From positions 372,001-436,000 of the forward strand of contig JACJXO010000001.1 in assembly GCA_020636645.1 (NCBI GenBank): a DNA stretch of 64,000 nucleotides. The letters run 5' to 3'. A program made the position numbers and the translations under genes. Shown here piece after piece: positions 7,333-16,300 of this stretch; positions within the stretch are counted from its first letter, which is position 1; each line of letters begins with the position of its first letter. The notes under the pieces are model-generated. The model did no database searches. It saw nothing but the letters and a program-made list of their open reading frames with translations, and was not told where the DNA came from. Source of the DNA: Chitinophagales bacterium (GTDB lineage Bacteria > Bacteroidota > Bacteroidia > Chitinophagales > BACL12).

Positions 7333-8244
7333 TCAGCTCCCTTTCGGGTGCGCTCTTTTATAGATCTCTTTTAATTGATCAATGGAATTATGGGTATAGA
7401 CCTGGGTGCTAGCCAGGCTTGCATGACCCAGCAATTCTTTCACCGCATTGAGTTCTGCTCCATTGTTAGACAGGTGTGTGGCAAAGGTATGCCGCAGCAC
7501 ATGGGGGCTTTTTCTGGAAAGTGTGGTAGCACCTTCCATGCTTTTTCTCACCAGACGATATATCATGTTGGGATATGCCGGCTTCCCTGTCCTGGTAAGC
7601 AGCAATGCCCCTCCGGACCCAAAGAGGCTTATTCGCTGAGCCAGATAATCTTCCAGCAACCGGAGTGTTTCTTCGCCCAGAGGTACGATCCGTTCTTTGT
7701 TTCCCTTTCCTACCACACGTATATTTCTGGAAGATCTGTCAAAGGATCTTTCCTGCAAACTCAGCAACTCTGCTCTTCTGATCCCGGTCTTATAGAGGAT
7801 ATCGAGTATCAGCAGGTCTCTGCTTTTCTCAAAAATATCCAGAGGGTCTTGTTCAGGATATTGTCTTACCAGGTTATCAAACATCACTTCCATACCCGCA
7901 GTATCTATGAATAAAGGTAGGGGCTTACCCGATCTGGGTACGACGACTTTTGTCATCGGATTTTGTGATATGACCCCTTTCTTCCGCAGATACCGGAAAT
8001 AGGTTCGAAGAGAGGATATCTTTCTGTGCACTGAGCGTGGCTGCATGCCATCTGCCATCATGTGCATGATCCAGGTTCGTACTTGTCGATACCCTAAGGA
8101 AATCAGGTCATCTCCGGCATCCAATCCCTGCCCATGCAGAAAGTCCTGTAGCTGTGCCAGATCATTCCGGTAAGCCTGAATAGTATGGTCACTGTAACGT
8201 TTCTCGAATTGCAGGTACGCAAAAAACCCGTTCAGGTGCATCAT
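7333..8244 (-). CDS. xerC: Site-specific tyrosine recombinase XerC/XerD
   Basis: Tyrosine recombinase of the Xer family, which resolves chromosome dimers at dif. The 303 residues have the N-terminal core-binding SAM-like domain (about 3-90) and the catalytic domain. Catalytic residues seen are Arg156 (TGIRRAEL), the beta-hairpin Lys in GKGNKER, His248 and Arg251 (HVLRH), His274 (LLGHAS) and Tyr283 (TQVYTH). In Bacteroidota this copy sits between rpsU and hpf, as here. Two adjacent ATGs (8244 and 8241) can serve as start. Both lie in the loop of a terminator-like hairpin (8221-8269). XerC versus XerD cannot be settled from one copy. Confidence 0.93.
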   Translation of the reverse strand: MMHLNGFFAYLQFEKRYSDHTIQAYRNDLAQLQDFLHGQGLDAGDDLISLGYRQVRTWIMHMMADGMQPRSVHRKISSLRTYFRYLRKKGVISQNPMTKVVVPRSGKPLPLFIDTAGMEVMFDNLVRQYPEQDPLDIFEKSRDLLILDILYKTGIRRAELLSLQERSFDRSSRNIRVVGKGNKERIVPLGEETLRLLEDYLAQRISLFGSGGALLLTRTGKPAYPNMIYRLVRKSMEGATTLSRKSPHVLRHTFATHLSNNGAELNAVKELLGHASLASTQVYTHNSIDQLKEIYKRAHPKGS

Positions 8245-8269
8245 TCCATTAAATATACACTTGAACGGG
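8221..8269 (-). promoter_or_regulatory. Terminator-like hairpin overlapping the xerC start (attenuator candidate)
   Basis: In the mRNA sense a 12-position stem (8258-8269 with 8227-8238, 11 pairs and one A/C mismatch) encloses a 19-nt loop. It is followed at once by six U (8226-8221). The loop contains both xerC ATG codons; the 3' arm is xerC codons 2-6 and the U-tract is the Phe-Phe codons. It therefore reads as an intrinsic terminator of rpsU built into the beginning of xerC. It should lower xerC transcription and could also hide its start codons. Confidence 0.6.
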
Positions 8270-8288
8270 CTAAAAGAGAAATAGTTTC

Positions 8289-8480
8289 TCAGTCTTCCTT
8301 AGACTGCATCTGCTGGCGGTATTCTGCCTTCAGGATCTCAGTCCTGCGCTCAATAGAGGGCTTTGTGAACGACTGGCGCCTGCGCAGTTCACGTAGAATA
8401 CCGGCCTTCTCGAATTTCTTCTTGTAATTCTTGAGGGCCTTGTCAATAGATTCAGCTTCTCTTGCGTCAATGATCAACAT
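8289..8480 (-). CDS. rpsU: 30S ribosomal protein S21
   Basis: Small basic protein of the 30S subunit near the anti-Shine-Dalgarno region of 16S rRNA, needed for initiation on natural mRNAs. The 63-residue product begins MLIIDAREAESIDKAL (ATG 8480) and has the family segments KKKFEKAGILRELRRR and FTKPSIERR. The open frame extends 21 codons upstream, but S21 proteins begin at this Met. A good promoter lies directly upstream. xerC follows after 44 nt containing a terminator-like hairpin. S21 is often linked to the loss of Shine-Dalgarno use in this phylum, but nothing in this window tests that. Confidence 0.97.
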   Translation of the reverse strand: MLIIDAREAESIDKALKNYKKKFEKAGILRELRRRQSFTKPSIERRTEILKAEYRQQMQSKED

Positions 8481-8504
8481 ACCTTGATATTCAATTTGGG
8501 AAGG

Positions 8505-8535
8505 CAAAGTTAGGGAAGGGAAATCAGATTTCCAA
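8505..8535 (-). promoter_or_regulatory. Promoter of rpsU
   Basis: On the minus strand TTGG (8535-8532), 19 nt, then TAACTTTG (8512-8505): an exact match to the Bacteroidota TTG-N19-TAnnTTTG pattern. Transcription would start near 8500, giving a leader of about 20 nt before the rpsU ATG at 8480. Confidence 0.65.
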
Positions 8536-8590
8536 TTAGCCAATTAGCCGGTTTGGCAGATACATAAGATTTAGAGCAAAGAGCATGCGA

Positions 8591-9730
8591 TCAGCGCAGC
8601 ACCTCCCGGGCGATGACCAATTTCTGGATCTCACTGGTGCCTTCGCCAATGGTACAGAGCTTGGAATCCCGGTAGAATTTTTCTGCCGGGTAGTCCTTTG
8701 TATAGCCATACCCGCCAAAGATCTGGACGGCATCAGTTGAAACTGCCACTGCAACTTCACTGGCATAGTATTTGGCCATAGCACTTTCGCGGGTCACTTT
8801 TTCACCCCGGTTCTTAAGATCGGCAGCCTGACTGGTCAGCAGCTCTGCGGCTTCAATCCGGGTGGCCATGTCTGCCAGTTTGAATGCGATACCCTGAAAC
8901 TCAGCAATTGGCTTGTCAAATTGTTTTCTCTCTTTTGCGTATTGCAAGGCAGCCTTATATGCTCCTTTGGCAATTCCGAGGCTGAGTGCTGCAATAGATA
9001 TACGTCCGCCATCCAGTACTTTCATAGCCTGAACGAACCCATCACCTACTTCACCAAGACGTTGGCTGTCAGCTATACGGCAGTTATCAAAGATCATCTC
9101 TGCGGTCTCTGAAGCACGCATGCCCAGCTTATTTTCCTTTTTCCCGGCAGAAAATCCGGGTGTTCCTCTTTCCACGATGAAGGCCGTACAGTTTCGGCTG
9201 GTGCGGGGTTCACCTGTACGGGCGATGACCACAGCCACATTGCCGGAATTGCCATGGGTGATCCAGCTCTTGGTGCCATTGATGATCCAGTCATTGCCGT
9301 CGCGGGTAGCCACACATTGCATATTGCCGGCATCGGATCCTGTATTAGGTTCGGTGAGCCCCCAGGCACCGATCCACTCTGCAGTGGCCAGTTTGGGCAG
9401 GTATTTCTTTTTCTGCTCTTCATTTCCGAACTGCAGCATATGACCAGTACAGAGAGAGTTATGGGCCGCCACAGAAAGACCAACGGAGCCACAAACAGCG
9501 GCGATCTCCATGATCACGTGCATATACTCATGGTAGCCGAGGCCTGCACCACCATACTCATGGGGAACGAGCACCCCCATCAAGCCCAGTTCGCCGGCTT
9601 TATGCAATGCATCAACGGGGAAGATCTGTTCTTCATCCCACATCATCATATCCGGTCGTATATGTTTTTCAGCAAAATCACGTGCGGTTGCCGCAACGAG
9701 TTCCACCTGTTCATTCAAGAGGAAATTCAT
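8591..9730 (-). CDS. Acyl-CoA dehydrogenase
   Basis: FAD enzyme that introduces the alpha-beta double bond into acyl-CoA and passes electrons to ETF. The 379 residues are the usual length. They include the N-terminal helical domain, the FAD-contacting motif WGLTEPNTGSDAG at about 123-135, KSWITHG, and the C-terminal YAKERKQF and FGGYGYTKDYPAEKFYRD signatures. The likely catalytic base is Glu363 in IGEGTSE, the position used by short- and medium-chain enzymes. It begins 18 nt after apt, so it may be co-transcribed with apt. Substrate chain length cannot be read from the sequence. Confidence 0.95.
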   Translation of the reverse strand: MNFLLNEQVELVAATARDFAEKHIRPDMMMWDEEQIFPVDALHKAGELGLMGVLVPHEYGGAGLGYHEYMHVIMEIAAVCGSVGLSVAAHNSLCTGHMLQFGNEEQKKKYLPKLATAEWIGAWGLTEPNTGSDAGNMQCVATRDGNDWIINGTKSWITHGNSGNVAVVIARTGEPRTSRNCTAFIVERGTPGFSAGKKENKLGMRASETAEMIFDNCRIADSQRLGEVGDGFVQAMKVLDGGRISIAALSLGIAKGAYKAALQYAKERKQFDKPIAEFQGIAFKLADMATRIEAAELLTSQAADLKNRGEKVTRESAMAKYYASEVAVAVSTDAVQIFGGYGYTKDYPAEKFYRDSKLCTIGEGTSEIQKLVIAREVLR

Positions 9731-9748
9731 CTCTGAGTTAAGGTTATA

Positions 9749-10282
9749 TTAATTGAAACTTGCTAAAGAAATGATCTTATCAGAATATTGTTCGAGGCGT
9801 TGCCTGCCGTGAAGAAAACCAAGCTCAACGATAAAGGTAAAACCAACCACCTGTGCACCCCGCATACGCATGAGTTCAGTGGCTGCTGCAGCAGTACCAC
9901 CGGTAGCCAGCAGGTCGTCATGTACCATAATATTCCAGCCTTTTTGAATGTCTTCCAGGTGCACTTCCACAGTAGCAGAACCGTACTCCAGATCATAGGT
10001 GTACTCCAGTGTTTCGCCGGGAAGCTTTCCTTTCTTTCTGACCGGCAGAAAAGGCACATTAAGCTTGTTGGCCAGCAGCATGCCATAGAGGAAACCACGG
10101 CTTTCAATGGCGCAGACTGCATCAATGCGTTCTTCCTTAAATGGCAGGATCATGGCATTCAGAATATCTTCGGTCAGCTCCGGATGAAGCAGCAGCGGAG
10201 TAAGGTCGCGGAAGACAATACCTTCCTTAGGAAAATCGGCCACTTCTCTCAAAGTCTGCTTGATCTGCTGTTCCACACTCAT
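9749..10282 (-). CDS. apt: Adenine phosphoribosyltransferase
   Basis: Purine salvage enzyme converting adenine and PRPP to AMP. The 177 residues show the type I PRTase fold with RDLTPLLLHPE near the N-terminus and ESRGFLYG at about 59-66. The PRPP-binding loop MVHDDLLATGGTAAAATEL lies at about 119-137 and the GARVVGFTFIVEL-like strand follows it (here GAQVVGFTFIVEL). The start overlaps the end of the upstream helix-hairpin-helix gene by 4 nt, indicating translational coupling. Ordinary length and motifs. Confidence 0.96.
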   Translation of the reverse strand: MSVEQQIKQTLREVADFPKEGIVFRDLTPLLLHPELTEDILNAMILPFKEERIDAVCAIESRGFLYGMLLANKLNVPFLPVRKKGKLPGETLEYTYDLEYGSATVEVHLEDIQKGWNIMVHDDLLATGGTAAAATELMRMRGAQVVGFTFIVELGFLHGRQRLEQYSDKIISLASFN

Positions 10283-11400
10283 AATCGCAGGTAAAATTTC
10301 AGTTTTTCCAGATAGGCCGGCGACATCCGGTAGGCCCTGGCCATTTCATCCGTACTTCTGTATCTTCCGGTAGAATCACGGTACTGAATAATAGCCCTCG
10401 CCAGGCGGTCGGAAAGATACGGATGATTTGCCAATTCAGCATAGCCTGCCGTATTGATTGACATGGTTCTGATCTGCTTTGCATCAATAAAAACACAAGA
10501 AGAAAGGAGCTGCCAGTCAAGGCTGTCAAGTTGCTTTATTTCCAGGAGCTGGGAAGCTGTATAAAAACCTCCCAGACGATCGCGGTAGTTGATAATATCC
10601 CAGGCTGTGTTTTTATTGATACCACAATCTATGAGAGTGGCTGCATCTGCAACATTCAGGTCAGTATTTCCATTCAGTGCCACAGCAGACACTTCTGAAT
10701 GCAGTTTTTCATCTGCTCTTGCAGGTTGAGCTTCTATCTGTATATAGGGTTGTAATTCTGCTGCAAGCTGATCGGGCATTCCGTATATCTTACCGATGTC
10801 TTCAGGCTTTCTGAACAGCCCTCCCTTCTCCCGGTACCTGATTACATTTGTGGCTGCTTTCTCCGGCACACCCAGGCGTATCCATCCTTCCCTATCCAGT
10901 GTATTCGGATCAAATAAAAACCTTTCTGCCGGTTGCACTGCAGTCATCCTTTCATCAGGTTCTCCAACACCTGACCTGTTATCAGGGGTACGGGGTTTGG
11001 CATCAGGAAACACGAACCAGGTAGATGCCTTATCCAGCATTTCTTCTGTCATCCCATAGATCTTTTCCATATCCTTCAGGGACCTGAAGGATCCGCCTTT
11101 TTCGCGATAGCGCATGATGTTGGACGCTACTTTTCCGGAAAGTCCGGCCCGGCGTAAGGTATTCAGATTTGCTTTATTAGGGTCAACAGGTGCTGTGAGC
11201 GGCTCTGAAATGTCTTCCGGTTGCGGGTCAACTACCGGCAAAACAGGGATTTCCTTTTCATACAGGATCACCACTTCTGAATCTCTGCTGTGCATCCAGA
11301 TAATACTTGCAAGACTGCAGGTCAGGATACAAATAAGCACCCAGAATGATACCCTTTCACGGGAAGAGAACTCAAAAGCTCTCGTTGGTTTTACACGCAT
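10279..11400 (-). CDS. Membrane-anchored ComEA-like protein with four helix-hairpin-helix repeats
   Basis: A 373-residue protein from ATG 11400 (a GTG nine codons upstream is less likely). One N-terminal membrane segment at about 16-36 is followed by a linker rich in acidic residues and Pro. Four ComEA-type helix-hairpin-helix units follow, each with the IxxYRxxxGxFxxxxxLxxIxxM-like pattern (about 85-130, 160-205, 240-290 and 315-370). ComEA proteins bind double-stranded DNA during uptake in other bacteria, but no other competence gene is nearby. This family is common in Bacteroidota, and its role there is not established. It overlaps apt by 4 nt. Confidence 0.8.
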   Translation of the reverse strand: MRVKPTRAFEFSSRERVSFWVLICILTCSLASIIWMHSRDSEVVILYEKEIPVLPVVDPQPEDISEPLTAPVDPNKANLNTLRRAGLSGKVASNIMRYREKGGSFRSLKDMEKIYGMTEEMLDKASTWFVFPDAKPRTPDNRSGVGEPDERMTAVQPAERFLFDPNTLDREGWIRLGVPEKAATNVIRYREKGGLFRKPEDIGKIYGMPDQLAAELQPYIQIEAQPARADEKLHSEVSAVALNGNTDLNVADAATLIDCGINKNTAWDIINYRDRLGGFYTASQLLEIKQLDSLDWQLLSSCVFIDAKQIRTMSINTAGYAELANHPYLSDRLARAIIQYRDSTGRYRSTDEMARAYRMSPAYLEKLKFYLRL

Positions 11401-11454
11401 ACACGGATGTTCAAAACAGCCCGTCACATGAACGGCTGCCTAAACTCCGGCAGA

Positions 11455-11598
11455 TCAACGGGGCTCGTCGTCGTTCTCGTCGTAAGAATCCGGCTCTGCC
11501 CGTGGTGGTGTGCGTAGTACCTTCAGGAAGAAATACAAAGTAATGGCAGTTACAGCAACCTGTACCACCAGCATCAATACCAAAGCTGAAGTATCCAT
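11455..11598 (-). CDS. Small membrane subunit of an NSS symporter (MetS-like)
   Basis: A 47-residue open frame on the minus strand, beginning MDTSALVLMLVVQ. It has one hydrophobic segment at about 5-25 and a charged tail rich in Asp, Glu and Pro. It starts 2 nt after the stop codon of the NSS transporter, the place where MetS-type small subunits of sodium symporters are found. Known MetS proteins are short single-span proteins encoded next to the transporter and needed for its activity or stability. Assignment rests on size, topology and position. It is too short for most gene callers. Confidence 0.75.
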   Translation of the reverse strand: MDTSALVLMLVVQVAVTAITLYFFLKVLRTPPRAEPDSYDENDDEPR

Positions 11599-11600
11599 GA

Positions 11601-13274
11601 TCAGGCCCTCCCTTCTTTTATTCGTTTAGCATACGCCCGATATACGGTCAGGCTGATACCGGCAAACAAGAGTACCAGCAGTACCCTGGCTGCATTGGTG
11701 TACAACAACTGATTCTCCAGCCTGGAGATCTCTGCCGGATCAGTTGCGGTGGCGATCTGTTCTTTCAGACCGGCATTGGCAATGGTTTTGATGATGGAAC
11801 CATTATCCAGCACCCAACCATTCTGAAATGCATTCACCCAGTCATTTCCTTCGGGGGTGATAAGTGAGCCGATGAATACGGCAAGCAGCAACAGTGGTGT
11901 GATCCACTTGATGATAGGTTTATAGAAATCGGGCACCCGGATATCACCTCCGTCATTGATCTCTTTCCAGCCTTTGGTGAGTCCGAAAACCCACACAAAC
12001 AGGATGGTCTCTGCCAGGGCAAATACCACCAGTGATACCGTTCCGGCCCAGTAATCATATTCATTAAAGACAAAAGAATTGACCGTACCGTTTGTAGCGA
12101 AATTGTAGATAAGCACTGTGGGCAGCCCCATCAGCAGCACGATCAGTCCGAATGACATGGCGCCCTTATTCCGGCTATACCCGAATTCATCACGCATGAA
12201 TCCCATCCAGGGAGTGCCCATGGCCAAAGACGACGTGATGCCTGCAAAGAACAACAGACCGAACCACATCATACCGGCCAGTGCAGACAATACCCCACCC
12301 CATTGTTCAAACATATAAGGCATGGTGCGGAAAGCCATACCAAATCCTGCATTTTCCTTCAGCCAGTCAACACCAAAGAAACCCGCAGCCAATGGGATAA
12401 CGATCAGTGAGCCCAGCACTACTTCCACAAACTCGTTCATCCAGCCGGCACTCATTGCATTCAATGCAATATCATCTTTAGATTTCACATAGGCAGCATA
12501 GCAGTGTATCGTACCCATACCAACAGACAAGGTGAAGAATATCTGTCCGGCAGCATTTAGCCAGACTGTGGGATTGGCAAGAGAATCAAAAGCGGGTTTC
12601 CACAGGAAATTCAGACCGGCAATAGAGTTTGCATCCGGAAACTCAGCAGTGGCCATACTGGATCCCATGGTCAGACTCCTGATACCCAGGAATCCGCCAA
12701 ATACCAGCAGCAGCGGCACCCCGATCTTGGCAGCTTTTTCCACTCCGTGCAAGCCCCTTGACAGAATATAGGTATTCAGGATCAGGCATACCACATAAAA
12801 CACCACTGCTTCATACGGAATACCGGTAGTAGAACTTCTAACATCCAGATATTTATCATAGAAGCCGGACACTTCACCCTGGGTCATGCCATTGAAAGTG
12901 CCTGTCAGTGAATGAAAGACGTAAGAAATGGTCCAGCTTTCAATGTAACAATAGTAAGCTGCCACCGCTACATTGGTAAAAATGCCGAAGACCCCCACGT
13001 ATTTCCAGAACTTCCGCTTATCCATCTTATCCAGGATGAACGGTGTAGAGTGATGGCCGAATTTTCCGCCATATCTTCCTGATGCCCATTCGATCCAAAG
13101 CAATGGAACACCCATGACCAGGAAACATATGATATAGGGTATGATGAAAGCTCCTCCACCATTATTCACAGCCTGTACCGGAAAGCGCAGGAAATTTCCC
13201 AGACCCACAGCATTACCTGCCATAGCCAGGATAAGACCTACCCGTGTACCCCAGCTTTCTGTTTTTGCGGACAT
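11601..13274 (-). CDS. Sodium-dependent transporter, NSS/SNF family
   Basis: Inner-membrane Na+-coupled amino-acid symporter with a LeuT-type fold. The 557 residues have about 12 hydrophobic segments. The first helix carries the unwound Na+/substrate motif GLILAMAGNAVGLGNFLRFP (about 12-31), and NNGGGAFIIPY follows at about 37-47. The C-terminal part contains a non-hydrophobic insert (about 475-525) before the last helix. It is followed by a MetS-like small subunit 2 nt downstream. MetP-type members import methionine and alanine; the actual substrate here is not determinable. The spacer to the next gene upstream holds that gene's terminator. Confidence 0.92.
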   Translation of the reverse strand: MSAKTESWGTRVGLILAMAGNAVGLGNFLRFPVQAVNNGGGAFIIPYIICFLVMGVPLLWIEWASGRYGGKFGHHSTPFILDKMDKRKFWKYVGVFGIFTNVAVAAYYCYIESWTISYVFHSLTGTFNGMTQGEVSGFYDKYLDVRSSTTGIPYEAVVFYVVCLILNTYILSRGLHGVEKAAKIGVPLLLVFGGFLGIRSLTMGSSMATAEFPDANSIAGLNFLWKPAFDSLANPTVWLNAAGQIFFTLSVGMGTIHCYAAYVKSKDDIALNAMSAGWMNEFVEVVLGSLIVIPLAAGFFGVDWLKENAGFGMAFRTMPYMFEQWGGVLSALAGMMWFGLLFFAGITSSLAMGTPWMGFMRDEFGYSRNKGAMSFGLIVLLMGLPTVLIYNFATNGTVNSFVFNEYDYWAGTVSLVVFALAETILFVWVFGLTKGWKEINDGGDIRVPDFYKPIIKWITPLLLLAVFIGSLITPEGNDWVNAFQNGWVLDNGSIIKTIANAGLKEQIATATDPAEISRLENQLLYTNAARVLLVLLFAGISLTVYRAYAKRIKEGRA

Positions 13275-13353
13275 ATTCGGTTTGATTGTTTTGGCGGGTT
13301 AAAATACAAAAACTTTAAAATGGTGCGTGTTAACAAGTTGGCTTACAGTAACA

Positions 13354-13380
13354 AAAAAGGAGAGGCAAGCCTCTCCTTTT
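13354..13380 (-). terminator. Intrinsic terminator after the M36-like peptidase
   Basis: An 11-bp perfect stem (13355-13365 with 13370-13380) with a 4-nt loop. The stem itself ends in A4/T4, and T6 follows on the minus strand. It lies 20 nt past the stop codon of the peptidase gene at 13400. Confidence 0.85.
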
Positions 13381-13399
13381 ATCTGGTAGGTGGTCTGTG

Positions 13400-16300
13400 T
13401 TATCGTTGTATCACGATCTGGCTTCTGTCTGCCCGACCGTCAGATTCCAGTACAATGGTATAGATGCCTTCTGCCAGATCACCAGTATATAAGGTGTATT
13501 CCTGGCGGGCTGCCAGATCGATGTCAGTCTGGCGAACCATCTCTCCCAACTGGTTGTACAGAGATATAACTGCACTGATACCAGCCTCATTGGCTGAGAG
13601 GGTGATGAACTGATTGGCAGGATTCGGGTACATGTTCACCAGGGCAAACAATTCAGGTATGGCATTACCTGTACCTGTAGTATCTCCTGTGGTATCAACC
13701 ACTACTTCACCCATATCCCACAACTGGAGGTCATCTACAGCTGCTTCCACCAGTGAGCCACCATCCAGGTCAGCACCCGGCATTACACTGTCTTGTGCAA
13801 TAAAGATGAGTGATACAGTTTCAGTAGGTTCTACATAATCGCTCACACGGATCGCATTCCTTCTCCAGCTGTTATCGGAAGTATGGGTGCGTTCTACTGT
13901 GACCCAGTCAACATTGTTATTGGAGATCCGAACCTGCCATACGTCGTTACCCGGGTTGGCGCTGGTGGGAGCATCATTGGCATACCAGCGGTAGTAGGTG
14001 AAAACCGGATCATCATAGGTGGATACATCATAAATGGGTGAACGCAGGGTAGTAGCACCACCATCTACATCGTAAGCTCCCAGACCGTCGCCGGGATCAC
14101 CGTTCTGAGTAAATGCGCACAGAGCTGAAGGACCGGGAGTATTATCATTTTCGGGTTGATTCTGGTAGGAACCATCAACAGTACCCATTGGATCATCTAC
14201 CGTCCAGATACCTGTGGTAGCATCATCTGTTCCGAAAGGATCGAATTCCCAGTCGCCGAAAGTATTATCAAAATCCTGTGTCTCATTGAGCACATAACCC
14301 ACCAGCAGGAAGTACGGCAGGTTGCGTTCTTCGTCAAGCGTAGCTTTCTTGGGATCAACCACTGCAATACCTCCGTAGATATCAGAAACTACAAAGTAGT
14401 ATTCAACAATGGTTCCTACCGGTTGTGCCGGTATATCAGCTGAGTAAGTAAGTCCGGTTACAGCATCCATTAATACAGAGCTCCATGTTTCGCCAGCATC
14501 TGTGCTGTAGAACATAGTAAAATCGCCCAGGTATGCAGGGAAAGAGACTGCCAGGTTAGCTTCGATAGTTATTCCAACATCCTGAGCTGCCGGTTCCAGT
14601 GCTTCGGCATGGGTCACTTCTGCATCAGCCAGCAGGGTGATACCATGTTCTGCAAAAGCTTCCAGGATTGCCAGGTCGTTAGGAGTGCCATCACTCAGGT
14701 CAGCGTTGTCATCGTCAGCCAAAAGAGCTTCCAGCAATACATCGCGGTAAATATTTCCTTCATCTCCGCTGGCTCCATCCACTGTAGCCAGTATGGTTTC
14801 AGCCCAGATCTCTGTCATGGCCACAATATCATCGCCCAGATTCTCTGCCAGATCCCACCATGCACCGGCAATGATCTCGCCATCTGCATGCACTTCACCA
14901 ACCAGGTCAAAGGGATACACTTTGGGTTCAGCATCGTATCTGCGTACATAGGTGCCGGCTCCACCTGAAAAACCCTGACCGAGAATGGGATCATCGGTAA
15001 TGGTGTAGCCCCAGATATCAGCATAACCTTCCTGCATGGCTCCATTGTTCATTCCACCCGGATCGCCAAGGAATGCATAGAGATCATAGTTGATGCCATG
15101 ACCGTATTCGTGATAGACCACATCGCGGAACAGTGCAGTAGCAGGGCATCCGCCACCGGCAGCATAGAAGTTCGTGCTTGTTCCATCATAGAAAGCGTTG
15201 CAGGATCCGTCTGTTCTCTCCACCCTGATCAATTGAGCAATATCCAGGTCGTCGAAAGAAGGGAAATAAAACTTCATATGATCATGCACAATATTCTGGT
15301 GGTAATAGGCAGATACCTCAGATGGTGTAGCACCTGATTCATCGTCAAATGCGATGAGGTTATCGCCCGGCATCAGGGTAATATCAATGCTTTCGATATT
15401 GGTATCGCCGAGTCCCTGAGATACTCTGCTGTAAAGACCACGCAGATCAATGGTGGCGGCGGTGGGAGCATCAATGAAATCGAGGTTCAGGATACCGTTT
15501 TCATCGGCGTAGTAGAAGTCGCCGTCTATCTCCACCCTGATATATCCAAGCCCGCGGGTTTCAGTTGCCACCAGGGGGTTATCAGTGATCTCAGCCTGCA
15601 CTTCTGCATCGGCGGTCATCAGGTAGGAACCACAGGCATGTACCTTGTTGGTCCTGTAATACACGGCACCGGTATGGGCATCTACCAGGGTATAATAGTT
15701 GCCCGGCAGGTTCTCGAAATCAGTTGTGTGCACATCCACTTCATAGACCAGTTTATAGGCATAGCCACTGCCTACTGTTTCTGATGAGGTGGCTTCTGTT
15801 ACCGGCACCGGCAGGATCTTCAGAACCGGCAGTGCGGTGCTGCTTTCCACAGTTACATCCAGGCCGGAAGTGGCGAAATTGGCTGCTGCCTCCGGAGTCA
15901 ATACAGGCACAGTATTCAGTTCCATGGCCGGAAATACATCCAGCCCGAACATGATGACCTTGCCGGTAGCGGGGTCCATGCGCAGTGTGGCGTTGCTGAA
16001 CAATACATCCAGGCCTTCGTATTGCTGGCGGAAGGACACATAGTCATACTTGGAAGTATTGACCGCATTCAGTGCCAGTTGTACGCCCTGCATGCCGAAT
16101 CCGTTCAGTTCAGTCTGCAGAAAATGCATGGCCCGTTCTTCCGGTGTGGTACCGGTGGTGGCAATGCCCTGACCAGTTGCCCGGTGCGGCATAGCAGAAC
16201 GTTCGTTGAAGGTGACCCACCAGTTGCCGTGGGTGGCTGTGAAATCCTGCCAGTTGTCCAGGTTGCGCAGGGCCTCCTGTACTGCGGGGCGAGGATCGTT

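Noticed and set aside
9094..9492. 132-codon frame on the same strand as acyl-CoA dehydrogenase
   Set aside because: Alternative frame inside a certain gene with Trp/Pro/Ser-rich composition typical of a shadow.
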